Shown in pieces: positions 45,498 through 53,017 of a stretch of DNA of 53,017 bases. The DNA lies in contig NZ_BANH01000044.1 of the NCBI RefSeq assembly GCF_000964465.1, positions 1-53,017 on the forward strand. Direction: 5' to 3'. The notes under the pieces are model-generated. The model was not told the origin of the DNA. It saw only the letters and a list, made by a program, of their open reading frames with translations, and searched no databases. Source of the DNA: Gluconobacter thailandicus F149-1 = NBRC 100600 (GTDB lineage: Bacteria; Pseudomonadota; Alphaproteobacteria; Acetobacterales; Acetobacteraceae). Position 1 is the first letter of the stretch, and every line of letters starts with the position of its first letter. The translations under genes and the position numbers were made by a program.

Positions 45498-46462
45498 TTC
45501 CCGTCCTTCCGCAGCATACGGGCCAGAGACAGGCTGGCAAAAGACAGCAGCATGAGAATGAACCCAAGAGCCAGAAGGGAAGACAGTCTCAGGGACCCGG
45601 CCGGACTTTCCGGAAACTGAAGCGCAATCAGGGACGCAACAGTGCTTCGTGGAGCAAACAACGACCAGCCAACAGACGTTACGTTACCGATCACGAACGT
45701 AACCGCCATGGTCTCGCCCAGTGCACGCCCCATTCCCAGAACGGTCGCACCGATCATTCCTGTCCGCGACCAGGGGACCACGACTTTCCACATGACGTCC
45801 CAGCGTGTTGCACCCAGTCCGTAGGCACTTTCACGCAGCATTCCAGGCATGGCCCCAAAAACGTCCCGCATCACGGCGGTCATGAAGGGAGCGATCATCA
45901 TGGCGAGGACGATGCCTGCGGTCATGAGACCTGTACCGAATGGTGCGCCGTGGATCAGCAGACTGATCCCCGGCACATGCCGGAAGTGGTGCATCATAAA
46001 GGGCTGAACATGCCGCGCCATGAAGGGCACGATTGTGAAAAAGCCCCACATGCCAAAAATGATGGATGGCACGGCAGCAAGAAGCTGAACCGCTGTTCCC
46101 ACAACAGCCGCGACCTTGGGCGGTGCGATTGCGGTGAGCCAGAAGGCCGTTCCGAAGGCGAGAGGCATCGCAATCAGCACACCGATCAGTGTGCTGATAA
46201 TCGTGCCAAAAAGAGGTGCCCATGCCCCATAATCGTTCGTAACCGGGTTCCACACATCGCGAAACGTAAAGCCAAGCCCAAAAGTCCTGAATGCTTCCTG
46301 GCCACCAACCCCCATCAGAACAACCAGACCGCCGAGAGCGATGAGCACGATAAGTGAGCATCCTCCGACGATGGCCTGAAATGCGGTATCCGCGCTGCTC
46401 CGCTTTTCCTTGGACTCAGGAGCGGAGACTTTGTCGGGCTGCCTGGCTGGGGCAAGTGTCAT
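45494..46462 (-). CDS. pstC: Phosphate ABC transporter permease PstC
   Basis: PstC pairs with PstA in the inner membrane. The 322-residue protein has six predicted helices and the EAA-type loop ESAYGLGATRWDVMWKVV. It is the first gene of pstC-pstA-pstB-phoU-phoB-phoR. A Pho box lies 111 bases upstream (46573-46590). No pstS precedes it: the next gene is a divergent glycosyltransferase. The phosphate-binding protein must therefore be encoded elsewhere. Confidence 0.94.
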   Translation of the reverse strand: MTLAPARQPDKVSAPESKEKRSSADTAFQAIVGGCSLIVLIALGGLVVLMGVGGQEAFRTFGLGFTFRDVWNPVTNDYGAWAPLFGTIISTLIGVLIAMPLAFGTAFWLTAIAPPKVAAVVGTAVQLLAAVPSIIFGMWGFFTIVPFMARHVQPFMMHHFRHVPGISLLIHGAPFGTGLMTAGIVLAMMIAPFMTAVMRDVFGAMPGMLRESAYGLGATRWDVMWKVVVPWSRTGMIGATVLGMGRALGETMAVTFVIGNVTSVGWSLFAPRSTVASLIALQFPESPAGSLRLSSLLALGFILMLLSFASLSLARMLRKDGK

Positions 46463-46572
46463 GCGTCAAAGGCTCTGGCTGTGATAACGGTGCAGGCTGA
46501 CGGCACACGCCGCCACTTCCGTGCATTAGCCTTCCGGAACAGGAAGAACAACCGGTGCGTGCGATAGGGGCT

Positions 46573-46590
46573 GTGAAAGATTTATGTCAG
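46573..46590 (-). promoter_or_regulatory. Pho box upstream of the pst-pho operon
   Basis: Read on the minus strand, CTGACATAAATCTTTCAC matches 16 of 18 positions of the E. coli Pho box as I recall it (two CTGTCAT-type repeats separated by four AT-rich bases). A TATCGC -10-like hexamer follows at 46561-46566 at usual spacing. It lies between pstC and the divergent glycosyltransferase, so could affect both. Confidence 0.8.
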
Positions 46591-46721
46591 TCACGATATA
46601 ATTTTTTTTACTCCTCTCTCCTGACGCCCCCAAGACAGGTTGAAATAACTGATTTAAGGTTATTGAAAATCTTTGCGCCAGTCATGAAACTGAAACAGGC
46701 GCGGCTCGGGAGATAGAGTAA

Positions 46722-49253
46722 ATGACGACAGCCCCAACACCTCCTTCTCCACCTGCTTCCGCGAGCCTTTTCATTGGCCACTTTGACCAGTTCATTGATG
46801 GGCAGGCCCGGGGCTGGGTTATTGATACGAGAGGAATTGGTCCGGCACGTCTGCACGTTCTGATAGATCAGCAGGAGGTCATGCAGATCATCTGCGAGCA
46901 AGACCGCCCCGATGTTCAGGCTGCTCTGGGACTGCCCATTCCAAATGTTGGGTTTGAATTTGCCATCCCTGAGAAATTCATCGACGGCAAACCGCATGAA
47001 CTGTCCATTCGCCTCCCAGACCGCTCGGTACTGCCGCTGACCAATCCGGCAGATCCAGACGCCACTCCCCTTCCGGTTGTCAGATTTACCCACAAATTCC
47101 AGCCTCAGTATCAGAGCTTTGTGGATGGCGTGAAGCAGGGAGCGTTGAGAGGCTGGCTTCTGAAGGCAGAGCGCCCGGGCGCGGAGATGCATGGCGGTTG
47201 CATGATCTCCGTCATGGTTGACGGCGTGCGGATTGCCCAGGCCCGTGCTGACCGTTATCGGGGAGACGTCGCTGCTGTCCTCGGCTGTGACCCCAACTGC
47301 GGCTTCGAAATTCCCATTCCGCAGCATCTTCGCGGCAGTACGCCACGTCAGTTCAAGATCGTCACCCTGCCGGACAGCACTGAACTCAACGGCAGTCCGT
47401 TTGTCACGTCTCTTGCAGATGATGCCCTTGAAACACGCCTGGTCGATCTGCTTGGCGTGATTGACGGACTGCATCGTCAGCTCTCAGCCCTTCGGCAGGA
47501 AGTGCGTGATCTGGTTCCGCGTCGCGGCTACAATCTGGGAGATTACAACCGCTGGGCTCAGAAGTATTATCCCCTTCTGCGCGAACGGACTGCCCGTCAG
47601 CGGCAGCTTGAGGATGGTAAGGGTCTTGAAGAACCTCTGGTCTCCATCCTTTGCCCGACCTATCGCCCTCTGAAGAGCGATTTTGAGGCTGCCATCAACT
47701 CTGTCCTGTCCCAGACGTATCAGAACTGGGAACTGATCATCGTCGACGATGCAGGGAAATGCGCACAGACAACGGCCATTATCGAGCAGTTCTGCAAGGC
47801 AGATAAGCGCATCCGCGCAGTGCCTCTAAAGAAAAATGCCGGCATCTCTGGCGCTACCAATGCGGGCATGGATGCCGCTCGCGGAAAATACGTGGTCTTC
47901 TTCGATCATGATGATCTTCTCGTGGATGTCTCTGTTGAAGTCATGGTCCGCGCGGCACGTGAAACCGGAGCGCGCCTGCTTTATTCCGATGAAGACAAGA
48001 TTGATCAGGCCGGTTACTTCCTGGAGCCAAACCTCAAGCCGGACTTCAATTATCGCTATCTGCTCGGCTGCAACTATGTCTGCCACCTGACCATGGTGGA
48101 AGCCGAAACCATGCGCGCCATCGGGCATCTGAAATCCGATTACGACGGTGCCCAGGATCACGACTTCATCCTGCGGGCAACGGAAATCCTGAAGCCTTCA
48201 GAAATCTACCATGTGCCGGAAATTCTTTACCACTGGCGCAAGACCCCGAACTCCACGGCAGTAAATGTCGCAAACAAGACCTATGCCATCGAAGCGGGCG
48301 TCCGTTGCGTTCATGACCATCTCAAGCGGCGTGGGGTCAAAGCAAAAGTCTCGTCCATCCGTGGCCTCACACTCTATGGCGTCAAGTGGCTGACACGGAA
48401 AACGCCGAAGGTCACAATCATCATTCCGTTCAAGGATCAGGTGGACACGACGCGCCAGTGCGTCGAAGCCCTTCTGACCAAGACAGCCTACAAGGCTTTC
48501 GACATCATTCTCGTCAACAACTGGTCCGTGGAAGACGAGACGGCTGCCTTCATTGAAGAGATGCAGGCCCATCCAAAGGTCTCCGTTCTCACGGTCGAGG
48601 AGCCTTTCAACTACTCGCGCCTCAACAATCTGGCTGTTGAGCAGACCCATGCCGACTACCTGATGTTCATGAACAACGATGTGTTCGTGGAACACGATGA
48701 CTGGCTGCACATCGCCATCGGAGAAGCTCTGTCAGCTCCGGATGTCGGGGCTGTAGGGGCAAAGCTGCTGTATCCGAACGATACCATCCAGCATGCGGGC
48801 GTGATCGTTGGACCCGCCGGCATTGGCGCACACGTCCATCGTGGCGATCCGGTTTCCGAATATGGCTTTATCGGGCGGACCATGCTGTCCCATGAAGTCA
48901 CAGCTGTCACGGCCGCCGCCATGCTTGTCCGTGCGGATGTCTTCCGGGAAATCGGTGGCTTCGATGAAAAGGAACTGACCGTCGCCTATAACGACGTCGA
49001 TCTGTGCCTGAAAATTCGTGATGCCGGTTACCGGATCATTTTCTGCGCAGAAATCGTGGCTTACCACCATGAGAGCCTGTCCCGCGGCAGCGACGACCGG
49101 CCAGAACATGAAGCCCGCTTCTTTCATGAAACCCAGACGATGCTGGCTCGTTGGAGCAGCAACCCACTTTTCGAACGTGACCCGGCTTACCCCCGCTATT
49201 TCACAGTGGACCACCAGCCGTTCTTCGATCTCGTGGATCCGGAAACACTATGA
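46722..49253 (+). CDS. Two-domain GT2 glycosyltransferase with duplicated N-terminal module
   Basis: This 843-residue, apparently soluble or peripheral protein should build a surface polysaccharide. Two GT2 domains are visible: the first from about residue 307 (VSILCPTYRP, IIVDDAGK, FFDHDDLL, and QDHDFILRATEI) and the second from about 564 (VTIIIPFKDQ, FMNNDVFVEHDDWL, AYNDVDLCLKIRDAGYR). Ahead of them lie two related modules at about 17-105 and 128-222, sharing VDG/IDG, RGW, R-x-DV-x-AALG/VLG, GFE-x-x-IP and LPD. The ATG has GGGAG nine bases upstream. Tandem GT2 domains typically add alternating sugars or rhamnan-like units; the product is not known. Confidence 0.88.
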   Translation: MTTAPTPPSPPASASLFIGHFDQFIDGQARGWVIDTRGIGPARLHVLIDQQEVMQIICEQDRPDVQAALGLPIPNVGFEFAIPEKFIDGKPHELSIRLPDRSVLPLTNPADPDATPLPVVRFTHKFQPQYQSFVDGVKQGALRGWLLKAERPGAEMHGGCMISVMVDGVRIAQARADRYRGDVAAVLGCDPNCGFEIPIPQHLRGSTPRQFKIVTLPDSTELNGSPFVTSLADDALETRLVDLLGVIDGLHRQLSALRQEVRDLVPRRGYNLGDYNRWAQKYYPLLRERTARQRQLEDGKGLEEPLVSILCPTYRPLKSDFEAAINSVLSQTYQNWELIIVDDAGKCAQTTAIIEQFCKADKRIRAVPLKKNAGISGATNAGMDAARGKYVVFFDHDDLLVDVSVEVMVRAARETGARLLYSDEDKIDQAGYFLEPNLKPDFNYRYLLGCNYVCHLTMVEAETMRAIGHLKSDYDGAQDHDFILRATEILKPSEIYHVPEILYHWRKTPNSTAVNVANKTYAIEAGVRCVHDHLKRRGVKAKVSSIRGLTLYGVKWLTRKTPKVTIIIPFKDQVDTTRQCVEALLTKTAYKAFDIILVNNWSVEDETAAFIEEMQAHPKVSVLTVEEPFNYSRLNNLAVEQTHADYLMFMNNDVFVEHDDWLHIAIGEALSAPDVGAVGAKLLYPNDTIQHAGVIVGPAGIGAHVHRGDPVSEYGFIGRTMLSHEVTAVTAAAMLVRADVFREIGGFDEKELTVAYNDVDLCLKIRDAGYRIIFCAEIVAYHHESLSRGSDDRPEHEARFFHETQTMLARWSSNPLFERDPAYPRYFTVDHQPFFDLVDPETL

Positions 49254-49310
49254 AACCCATTTGGGAATTTGGCGTTTCTGGATAACGAACCTTGTTTCAG
49301 GAGACTTATT

Positions 49311-49850
49311 GTGGCTACCAAGTCCAACCGTCATGTCACCCAGAACAACACGGCCGACAACACCAAGAGCGTCTCGATCGAGACGCTTAACGCCCGTCTG
49401 GCCGACCTTATTGATCTCGCCCTGATCACCAAACAGGCTCACTGGAATCTCAAGGGGCCGCAGTTCATCGGCGTACACGAAATGCTGGATGGTTTCCGTA
49501 CCAGCATTGACGATTTCGTTGATACGACCGCTGAGCGCGCTACACAGCTCGGTGGAACAGCTTACGGAACGGTGCAGGCTGTAGCAAAAAGCAGCAGCTG
49601 CACGCCTTATCCAACCGACATCTACCGCGTTGCAGACCACATCGCCGCCCTGATTGACCGGTACGCGACTGTTGCGAACAACGTTCGCGAGGCCATCAAA
49701 ATTACGGATGAAGCTGGCGACGACGACACAGCTGATCTGTTTACAGAAGTATCCCGTGGCCTCGACAAGCATCTCTGGTTCCTTGAAGCCCATGTGCAGG
49801 AGCCAACAGGTCAGATGCGTGATGGCGATCATGACGGCAAGCGTAGCTGA
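49311..49850 (+). CDS. dps: Dps-family DNA-protection ferritin
   Basis: Dps dodecamers bind DNA and store iron by oxidising Fe(II) with peroxide, protecting starved or stressed cells. The 179-residue protein has the ferroxidase residues of the family: His44 in KQAHWNLKGP and the acidic pair region HEMLDGFRTSIDDFVDTTAERA (abridged to HEMLDGF and DDFVDTTAERA). The Lys/Arg/Asn-rich N-terminus would bind DNA. Start is GTG at 49311, with AGGAG at 49299-49303 seven bases upstream. A terminator follows. Promoter elements are not clear because the gene lies 57 bases after the glycosyltransferase stop. Confidence 0.93.
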   Translation: MATKSNRHVTQNNTADNTKSVSIETLNARLADLIDLALITKQAHWNLKGPQFIGVHEMLDGFRTSIDDFVDTTAERATQLGGTAYGTVQAVAKSSSCTPYPTDIYRVADHIAALIDRYATVANNVREAIKITDEAGDDDTADLFTEVSRGLDKHLWFLEAHVQEPTGQMRDGDHDGKRS

Positions 49851-49874
49851 TTAGCGATTGCCTCCAAGAACTCT

Positions 49875-49908
49875 AAAAAAAACGGGGCAGCATGCTGCCC
49901 CGTTTTTT
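49875..49908. terminator. Bidirectional Rho-independent terminator after dps
   Basis: A perfect GC-rich palindrome (GGGGCAGCATGCTGCCCC, 49884-49901) is flanked by A runs on the left and T runs on the right. It can therefore stop dps transcripts (plus) and those of the converging small gene at 49942-50361 (minus). Confidence 0.93.
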
Positions 49909-49941
49909 TACCTCCATTTCAGAGAAGAATTTTTTGCTGTA

Positions 49942-50361
49942 TCAGAGGCAGCGCGCCAGATGTTCTCTGGCAAACCGAAATGCATCCACATCCAATGCTT
50001 CAGCTTCCGGACGTGTCTCAAGTATGGTCTCAGAAATATCCTGAGACTCGAGCGGAATCCTGACGGGCGTCAAGAATCCCTCCAGCGCCAGTTTTATAAA
50101 ACTCCGAAATTCTTCTGTCGTGAGGGAAAACGGTATCTGGCCTCTTTCACGCTGCACAATCCACGAAGACGTCAGTTCCTGAAGACTGCCCCATTCTAAG
50201 GTTAGATCTCCAAGAGCACGCTGTTTCAGCGTTTCAATGCTTGCTTTTGCAAGAGCATTGATATCCTCTTCGGTCAAACGCTGAGGCATCAGGGAAGTAT
50301 CTTTCTTCACCACCCAGCGATGTACGATGTCATGCAAGCCAGGAAGCATTTCGAAAGACAT
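49942..50361 (-). CDS. Small cytoplasmic protein of unknown function
   Basis: I do not recognise the family. The 139-residue product is mainly helical and acidic, without signal peptide, membrane segment or cysteine cluster apart from one C-terminal Cys. The parts LTEEDINALAKASIETLKQRALG and LTTEEFRSFIKLALEGF (abridged) look like two similar helical units, each opening with LT-x-E-(E/D). This hints at an internal repeat of about 50 residues. It converges with dps on a shared terminator. Coding is supported by good frame length, ATG and terminator placement. Confidence 0.66.
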   Translation of the reverse strand: MSFEMLPGLHDIVHRWVVKKDTSLMPQRLTEEDINALAKASIETLKQRALGDLTLEWGSLQELTSSWIVQRERGQIPFSLTTEEFRSFIKLALEGFLTPVRIPLESQDISETILETRPEAEALDVDAFRFAREHLARCL

Positions 50362-50678
50362 TCTAGACCACTCCTGTCACATCTGCTTACCCGCCGCAGA
50401 CATATCTGTAATTCTCTATGATAAAGACGTTACCATACCTGCCAGAGCCATGGAATGTCGGCTTTATTTCCGATCACCCGCTACATTTGCGACGTCTCGT
50501 TAACCTGTGCTTTCAGTGAATTTTCCATAGCTTCCAATTCTATAATCAAACTGAAATTATCAAAATTGGTAAAATATTTCAGGGATTATTTTCAATATAA
50601 AGTATAATCCCTGAAAATAAAAAATTCCATCCTAAGTAGATCGAAAAATCTTTCGAATACCTTTATTGGCAGCTACCA
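50362..50678. other. AT-rich intergenic region with one long hairpin
   Basis: No gene is supported in these 317 bases. The left part should hold the promoter of the small gene at 49942-50361. The right part holds the hairpin at 50577-50616 downstream of the glycosyltransferase. Composition is markedly more AT-rich than the flanks. Confidence 0.5.
50577..50616 (-). terminator. Long AT-rich hairpin downstream of glycosyltransferase gene
   Basis: TTTCAGGGATTAT (50577-50589) pairs perfectly with ATAATCCCTGAAA (50604-50616) across a 14-base loop. It starts 62 bases after the stop of the minus-strand glycosyltransferase and is followed on that strand by ATATTTTACC. It is probably a weak terminator or a transcript-stabilising hairpin. 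Confidence 0.45.
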
Positions 50679-51914
50679 TTAAAATTCGTATTTACTGACA
50701 ACATCCTTTACCAAGACATCATAGCGCTGCAGATAGTCCTGAAGAGACAGTTCGGCCTCTGCATATCCCCGTGCGCCCTGCCCAAGACGGCGAGCCTGCT
50801 TTCGGTCTTCCAGCAGTTCAAGAACCACATCGGCAATCCGGTCTGGCTCCAGGAATGGAACCAAGCGCCCTGTAACGCCATCGGTAATAAATTCACTTAC
50901 TGGGGCAGTATCACTTCCGATGATCGGACACCCCGTCGCCATGGCCTCTCGCAAGGACCAGGACGCAACAAAAGGATAGGTCAGATACAAATGCGCGTCT
51001 GATCGCTTGAGCAGGCTGCGAAAATCGTCGTAGGCAACTTTCCCAACAAAATGCACGCGACTGAGATCAAGCTTCCCCTCCAGTTCCTTAAGCATGGTGT
51101 CTTTCCAGCTTCTACGATCCGGGGGCGGAGCGCCGTAACTGACCTGATCCCCTCCGACCAGAATGATCTGTGCATCCTTACGTTCGGTCAGAATGCGTGG
51201 AAGAGCACGCATGACACTATGGAAACCACGGTAAGGTTCAAGGTTACGCGCGACATAAGTCACCAGTGCATCCCGCGGGGAAATCTTCACACCGTTGATG
51301 ACCAGATTACGCCGACGCGCCTGCGCATCAGGCTGGCATAGCTCAAGATTTACGCCCTCCCGCAACAGGGAAATCCTGTCCTGCGCCCAGCCGGGATATG
51401 TAGATTTCTGGAACTGCGTTGGCGTTTGACCATAGCCATTTGGCAAGGAAAGCGCCTGAAGATTTATGGCATTCTTCACCCGTACGGCAGCTGCCAGATC
51501 CGGGCTGGGCGGAAACTCGGGATCAAAACCCACATCGTTTCGATCTGTGTGATAGAAGAATTCGAAGTAGCCCAGAATGGGGCAACCCGGAAAAATATCG
51601 ACCAGATTCAGCAGTTCGCCCCATCCATGATGGCCGATGATGATATCTGGCACATACCCAAGACCCTTGAGCGTCTTGGCAGCCGTTGCCACTGCTTCAG
51701 CCCGCAAGAGCCCGTATTCGAATTCCCGCAGGTGTGGATGCGTCGCGGACGACGGCAGTCGCGGCACGCGATAGATAGCGCGCCTTACTCCAGGAATTTC
51801 TCCAGCGTTTGCTTCGGAAATAAAGACAATTTCGTGCCCCCCCTGTTCGTGGAGGTGACGCACAAAATGCAGAAACTGACCGGGAAAATTCTGATGAACA
51901 AAGAGATACCGCAC
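50679..51914 (-). CDS. Glycosyltransferase family 4 protein
   Basis: The 411-residue GT-B enzyme probably adds a sugar in surface-polysaccharide synthesis. The N-terminal domain shows FVHQNFPGQFLHFVRHL and DIIIGHHGWGELLNL. The donor domain shows VTYVARNLEPYRGFHSVMRAL, HFVGKVAYDDFRSLLKRSDAHLYLTYPF (abridged) and EAMATGCPIIGSDTAPVSEFI. The conserved ARNLEPYRGFH region is shared with a subgroup of GT4 enzymes acting on cell-envelope glycans. Start is GTG at 51914. It is 124 bases after the neighbouring gene at 52039-52950, with a hairpin between, so it may be a separate transcript. Confidence 0.87.
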   Translation of the reverse strand: MRYLFVHQNFPGQFLHFVRHLHEQGGHEIVFISEANAGEIPGVRRAIYRVPRLPSSATHPHLREFEYGLLRAEAVATAAKTLKGLGYVPDIIIGHHGWGELLNLVDIFPGCPILGYFEFFYHTDRNDVGFDPEFPPSPDLAAAVRVKNAINLQALSLPNGYGQTPTQFQKSTYPGWAQDRISLLREGVNLELCQPDAQARRRNLVINGVKISPRDALVTYVARNLEPYRGFHSVMRALPRILTERKDAQIILVGGDQVSYGAPPPDRRSWKDTMLKELEGKLDLSRVHFVGKVAYDDFRSLLKRSDAHLYLTYPFVASWSLREAMATGCPIIGSDTAPVSEFITDGVTGRLVPFLEPDRIADVVLELLEDRKQARRLGQGARGYAEAELSLQDYLQRYDVLVKDVVSKYEF

Positions 51915-51998
51915 ACCAAATTCCGGTCGTTAAAGAGGGTCTGGATTCAGGGCTGGAAAAGCAGAGGCTTCTCTTTCCCCTGTTTTTGAACGTCAGAG

Positions 51999-52030
51999 AA
52001 AACTGGCTCCCCATTCAGGCAGCCAGTTTT
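51999..52030 (-). terminator. Probable terminator after the hydrophobic-W-like gene
   Basis: AAAACTGGCT (51999-52008) pairs with AGCCAGTTTT (52021-52030) across a 12-base loop. On the minus strand the stem ends in TTTTCTCTG, a modest U tract. It begins nine bases after the stop at 52039. Confidence 0.55.
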
Positions 52031-52038
52031 CGTCACGA

Positions 52039-52950
52039 TCAGTCTGCGGAGGCAGACTTGCGCTTTGCGGGCGCTTTTGTCGACTTGGCGCGGGGAGCCT
52101 TTTCGCTTTTGGCGGCGGGAACTGCAGCGGCATCGTTCGGAATGATTTCAAGCAGGAAGGCTTCGAGCGGAGCAAGGCTCTCTGCTTCCAGTGCATCCGT
52201 TCCGTCGAGCGGGCCAAGACGTGACCCATCTGTAAAGGTGGAAGACAGGCGAATGTGATGCGTTTCTGCCGAGGCGCCCTTCAGACGGACACGCAGACCG
52301 AGAATGGGCAGCGCCATGCCGCGGGAACCGCAATACTGTCCTCCCTCAGACCAGGGCGACAGCCAGCCTTTACCCAGAACAGCCTGATATTCGATATCAG
52401 ACGCAGGAATGCTGTTTTTTGGAGCAATGGCAAAGCCTTCGATCCAGGACTGGCTTCCCGGCGTTCCCATCCATTCACCGATTGGCGCTGCGACATCGCC
52501 AACACGCTGGACATGAGCAGAAATCTCGGCAGGACCTGTCGGCAGATCAGCAGATTTCTGCGCCGGCTGTGCAACGGCGACAGAAGCAGGACTAACCGAT
52601 GTCGGACCAGCAAGCTGTGCCACCTGAAGCTTGGGAGCATCGTGCTGGCTGCCCGGCTCCTGATACGTGGTCACCAGGACAGCAGCAGGCCCACGGGTAA
52701 TACGCACCAGAGCTGCGCCATTGGCGCCCCCAATCCATCCATCTTCCTCGAATGTGCTGACGGTAACGATTCCGGGGGGGGTGCCTGGAGCCCGGGAAAT
52801 CCGGACGCCTGGAAGGCCAGCAGGTCCTGGATCTGGCTGTCCTGCGGCATGAAAGATGCAGAAAACTCCCGCATCGAGAACCATCATGTGAGCGCCAGAC
52901 TTCAGGTCAATCACCCGGTTCTGCGTTGGTGCTTCAGCCGTCTTTGACAT
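52039..52950 (-). CDS. Protein with hydrophobic-W-like (ChW-like) repeats and a basic tail, unknown function
   Basis: The 303-residue product has no signal peptide. An N-terminal beta-rich part (to about 110) leads, through an Ala/Ser/Pro linker, to a domain (about 140-255) with HVQRVGDVAAPIGEW, IEGFAIAP, IEYQAVLGKGWLSPWSEGG and LPILGLRVRL. The pattern of a phrase ending in GW followed by a Trp and then a GL-x-I/V-x-L strand recalls ChW repeats. The last 30 residues are Lys/Ala/Pro-rich, typical of nucleic-acid or surface binding. It sits in front of a GT4 gene. I cannot assign a function. Confidence 0.6.
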   Translation of the reverse strand: MSKTAEAPTQNRVIDLKSGAHMMVLDAGVFCIFHAAGQPDPGPAGLPGVRISRAPGTPPGIVTVSTFEEDGWIGGANGAALVRITRGPAAVLVTTYQEPGSQHDAPKLQVAQLAGPTSVSPASVAVAQPAQKSADLPTGPAEISAHVQRVGDVAAPIGEWMGTPGSQSWIEGFAIAPKNSIPASDIEYQAVLGKGWLSPWSEGGQYCGSRGMALPILGLRVRLKGASAETHHIRLSSTFTDGSRLGPLDGTDALEAESLAPLEAFLLEIIPNDAAAVPAAKSEKAPRAKSTKAPAKRKSASAD

Positions 52951-53017
52951 TCCCTACTCCACTTATTCCCGCATTAGGCTCAGGACTCATAGCCAGAAGA
53001 TGACGGTTGCGGCGAGG

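Noticed and set aside
45314-46357. Plus-strand open frame over pstA and pstC (347 residues), rich in His, Gln and Arg
   Set aside because: Typical antisense reading of membrane-protein codons; PstA and PstC are supported by coupling and EAA loops.
46608-47474. Minus-strand open frame of 288 residues before and inside the GT2 gene
   Set aside because: It overlaps the start of a well-supported gene, crosses the Pho-box promoter region boundary, and shows no family signal.
1-53017. CRISPR arrays, tRNA or rRNA genes, complete insertion sequences, prophage
   Set aside because: I looked for regularly spaced repeats, tRNA T-loop and anticodon-stem patterns, and intact transposase or phage genes and saw none. 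A dedicated scan could still find a missed tRNA.

Overview
The window looks like chromosome of an acetic acid bacterium, most likely Gluconobacter or a close relative. The main reason is the first gene, a PQQ-dependent polyol dehydrogenase that I recognise as SldA. A Tat-type exported gluconolactonase and alphaproteobacterial flagellar and Pst/Pho gene orders support this. No rRNA, tRNA, CRISPR array, intact insertion sequence or prophage was seen. Genus and functions are read from sequence alone, without database searches.

Layout. 1-5.2 kb: sldA with a terminator, then a large TonB-dependent receptor on the other strand whose promoter carries a Zur-like palindrome. 5.2-8.9 kb: tyrS, then a three-gene operon of a membrane protein, a DesK/NarX-type kinase and a LuxR-type regulator. 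8.9-13.7 kb: gluconolactonase, and an rpe / heparinase-like / glycosyltransferase operon. 13.9-17.0 kb: an AGE-family sugar isomerase, a YdcF-family protein and an MFS transporter. 17.0-19.9 kb: a transposase relic, a polysaccharide flippase and a glycerophosphotransferase-like enzyme, AT-richer than the rest. 20.2-24.6 kb: a TPP riboswitch controlling a TonB-dependent receptor, an APH-fold kinase and a PnuC/PnuT transporter, which reads as a thiamine-salvage unit. 24.5-32.8 kb: an aminotransferase, an RND tripartite efflux operon with a fourth small secreted protein, and a divergent TetR regulator across a 44-bp nested dyad.

32.8-38.2 kb: a flagellar operon (fliL, fliM, DUF6468-like, MotE-like, and an 820-residue exported protein), divergent from a lytic transglycosylase lipoprotein. 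39.6-41.1 kb: an amino acid permease with a clear promoter and terminator. 41.1-46.6 kb: pstC-pstA-pstB-phoU-phoB-phoR on the minus strand, preceded by a near-consensus Pho box; pstS is absent. 46.7-53.0 kb: a two-domain GT2 glycosyltransferase with a duplicated N-terminal module, Dps, a small unknown protein, a GT4 glycosyltransferase and a protein with hydrophobic-W-like motifs.

The themes are periplasmic sugar oxidation, uptake of scarce nutrients (thiamine, phosphate, possibly zinc), envelope polysaccharide synthesis, efflux and motility. The most interesting parts are the riboswitch-controlled thiamine-salvage operon with its Shine-Dalgarno-sequestering hairpin, the Zur-like operator, the nested TetR/RND dyad, and the duplicated module of the dual glycosyltransferase.
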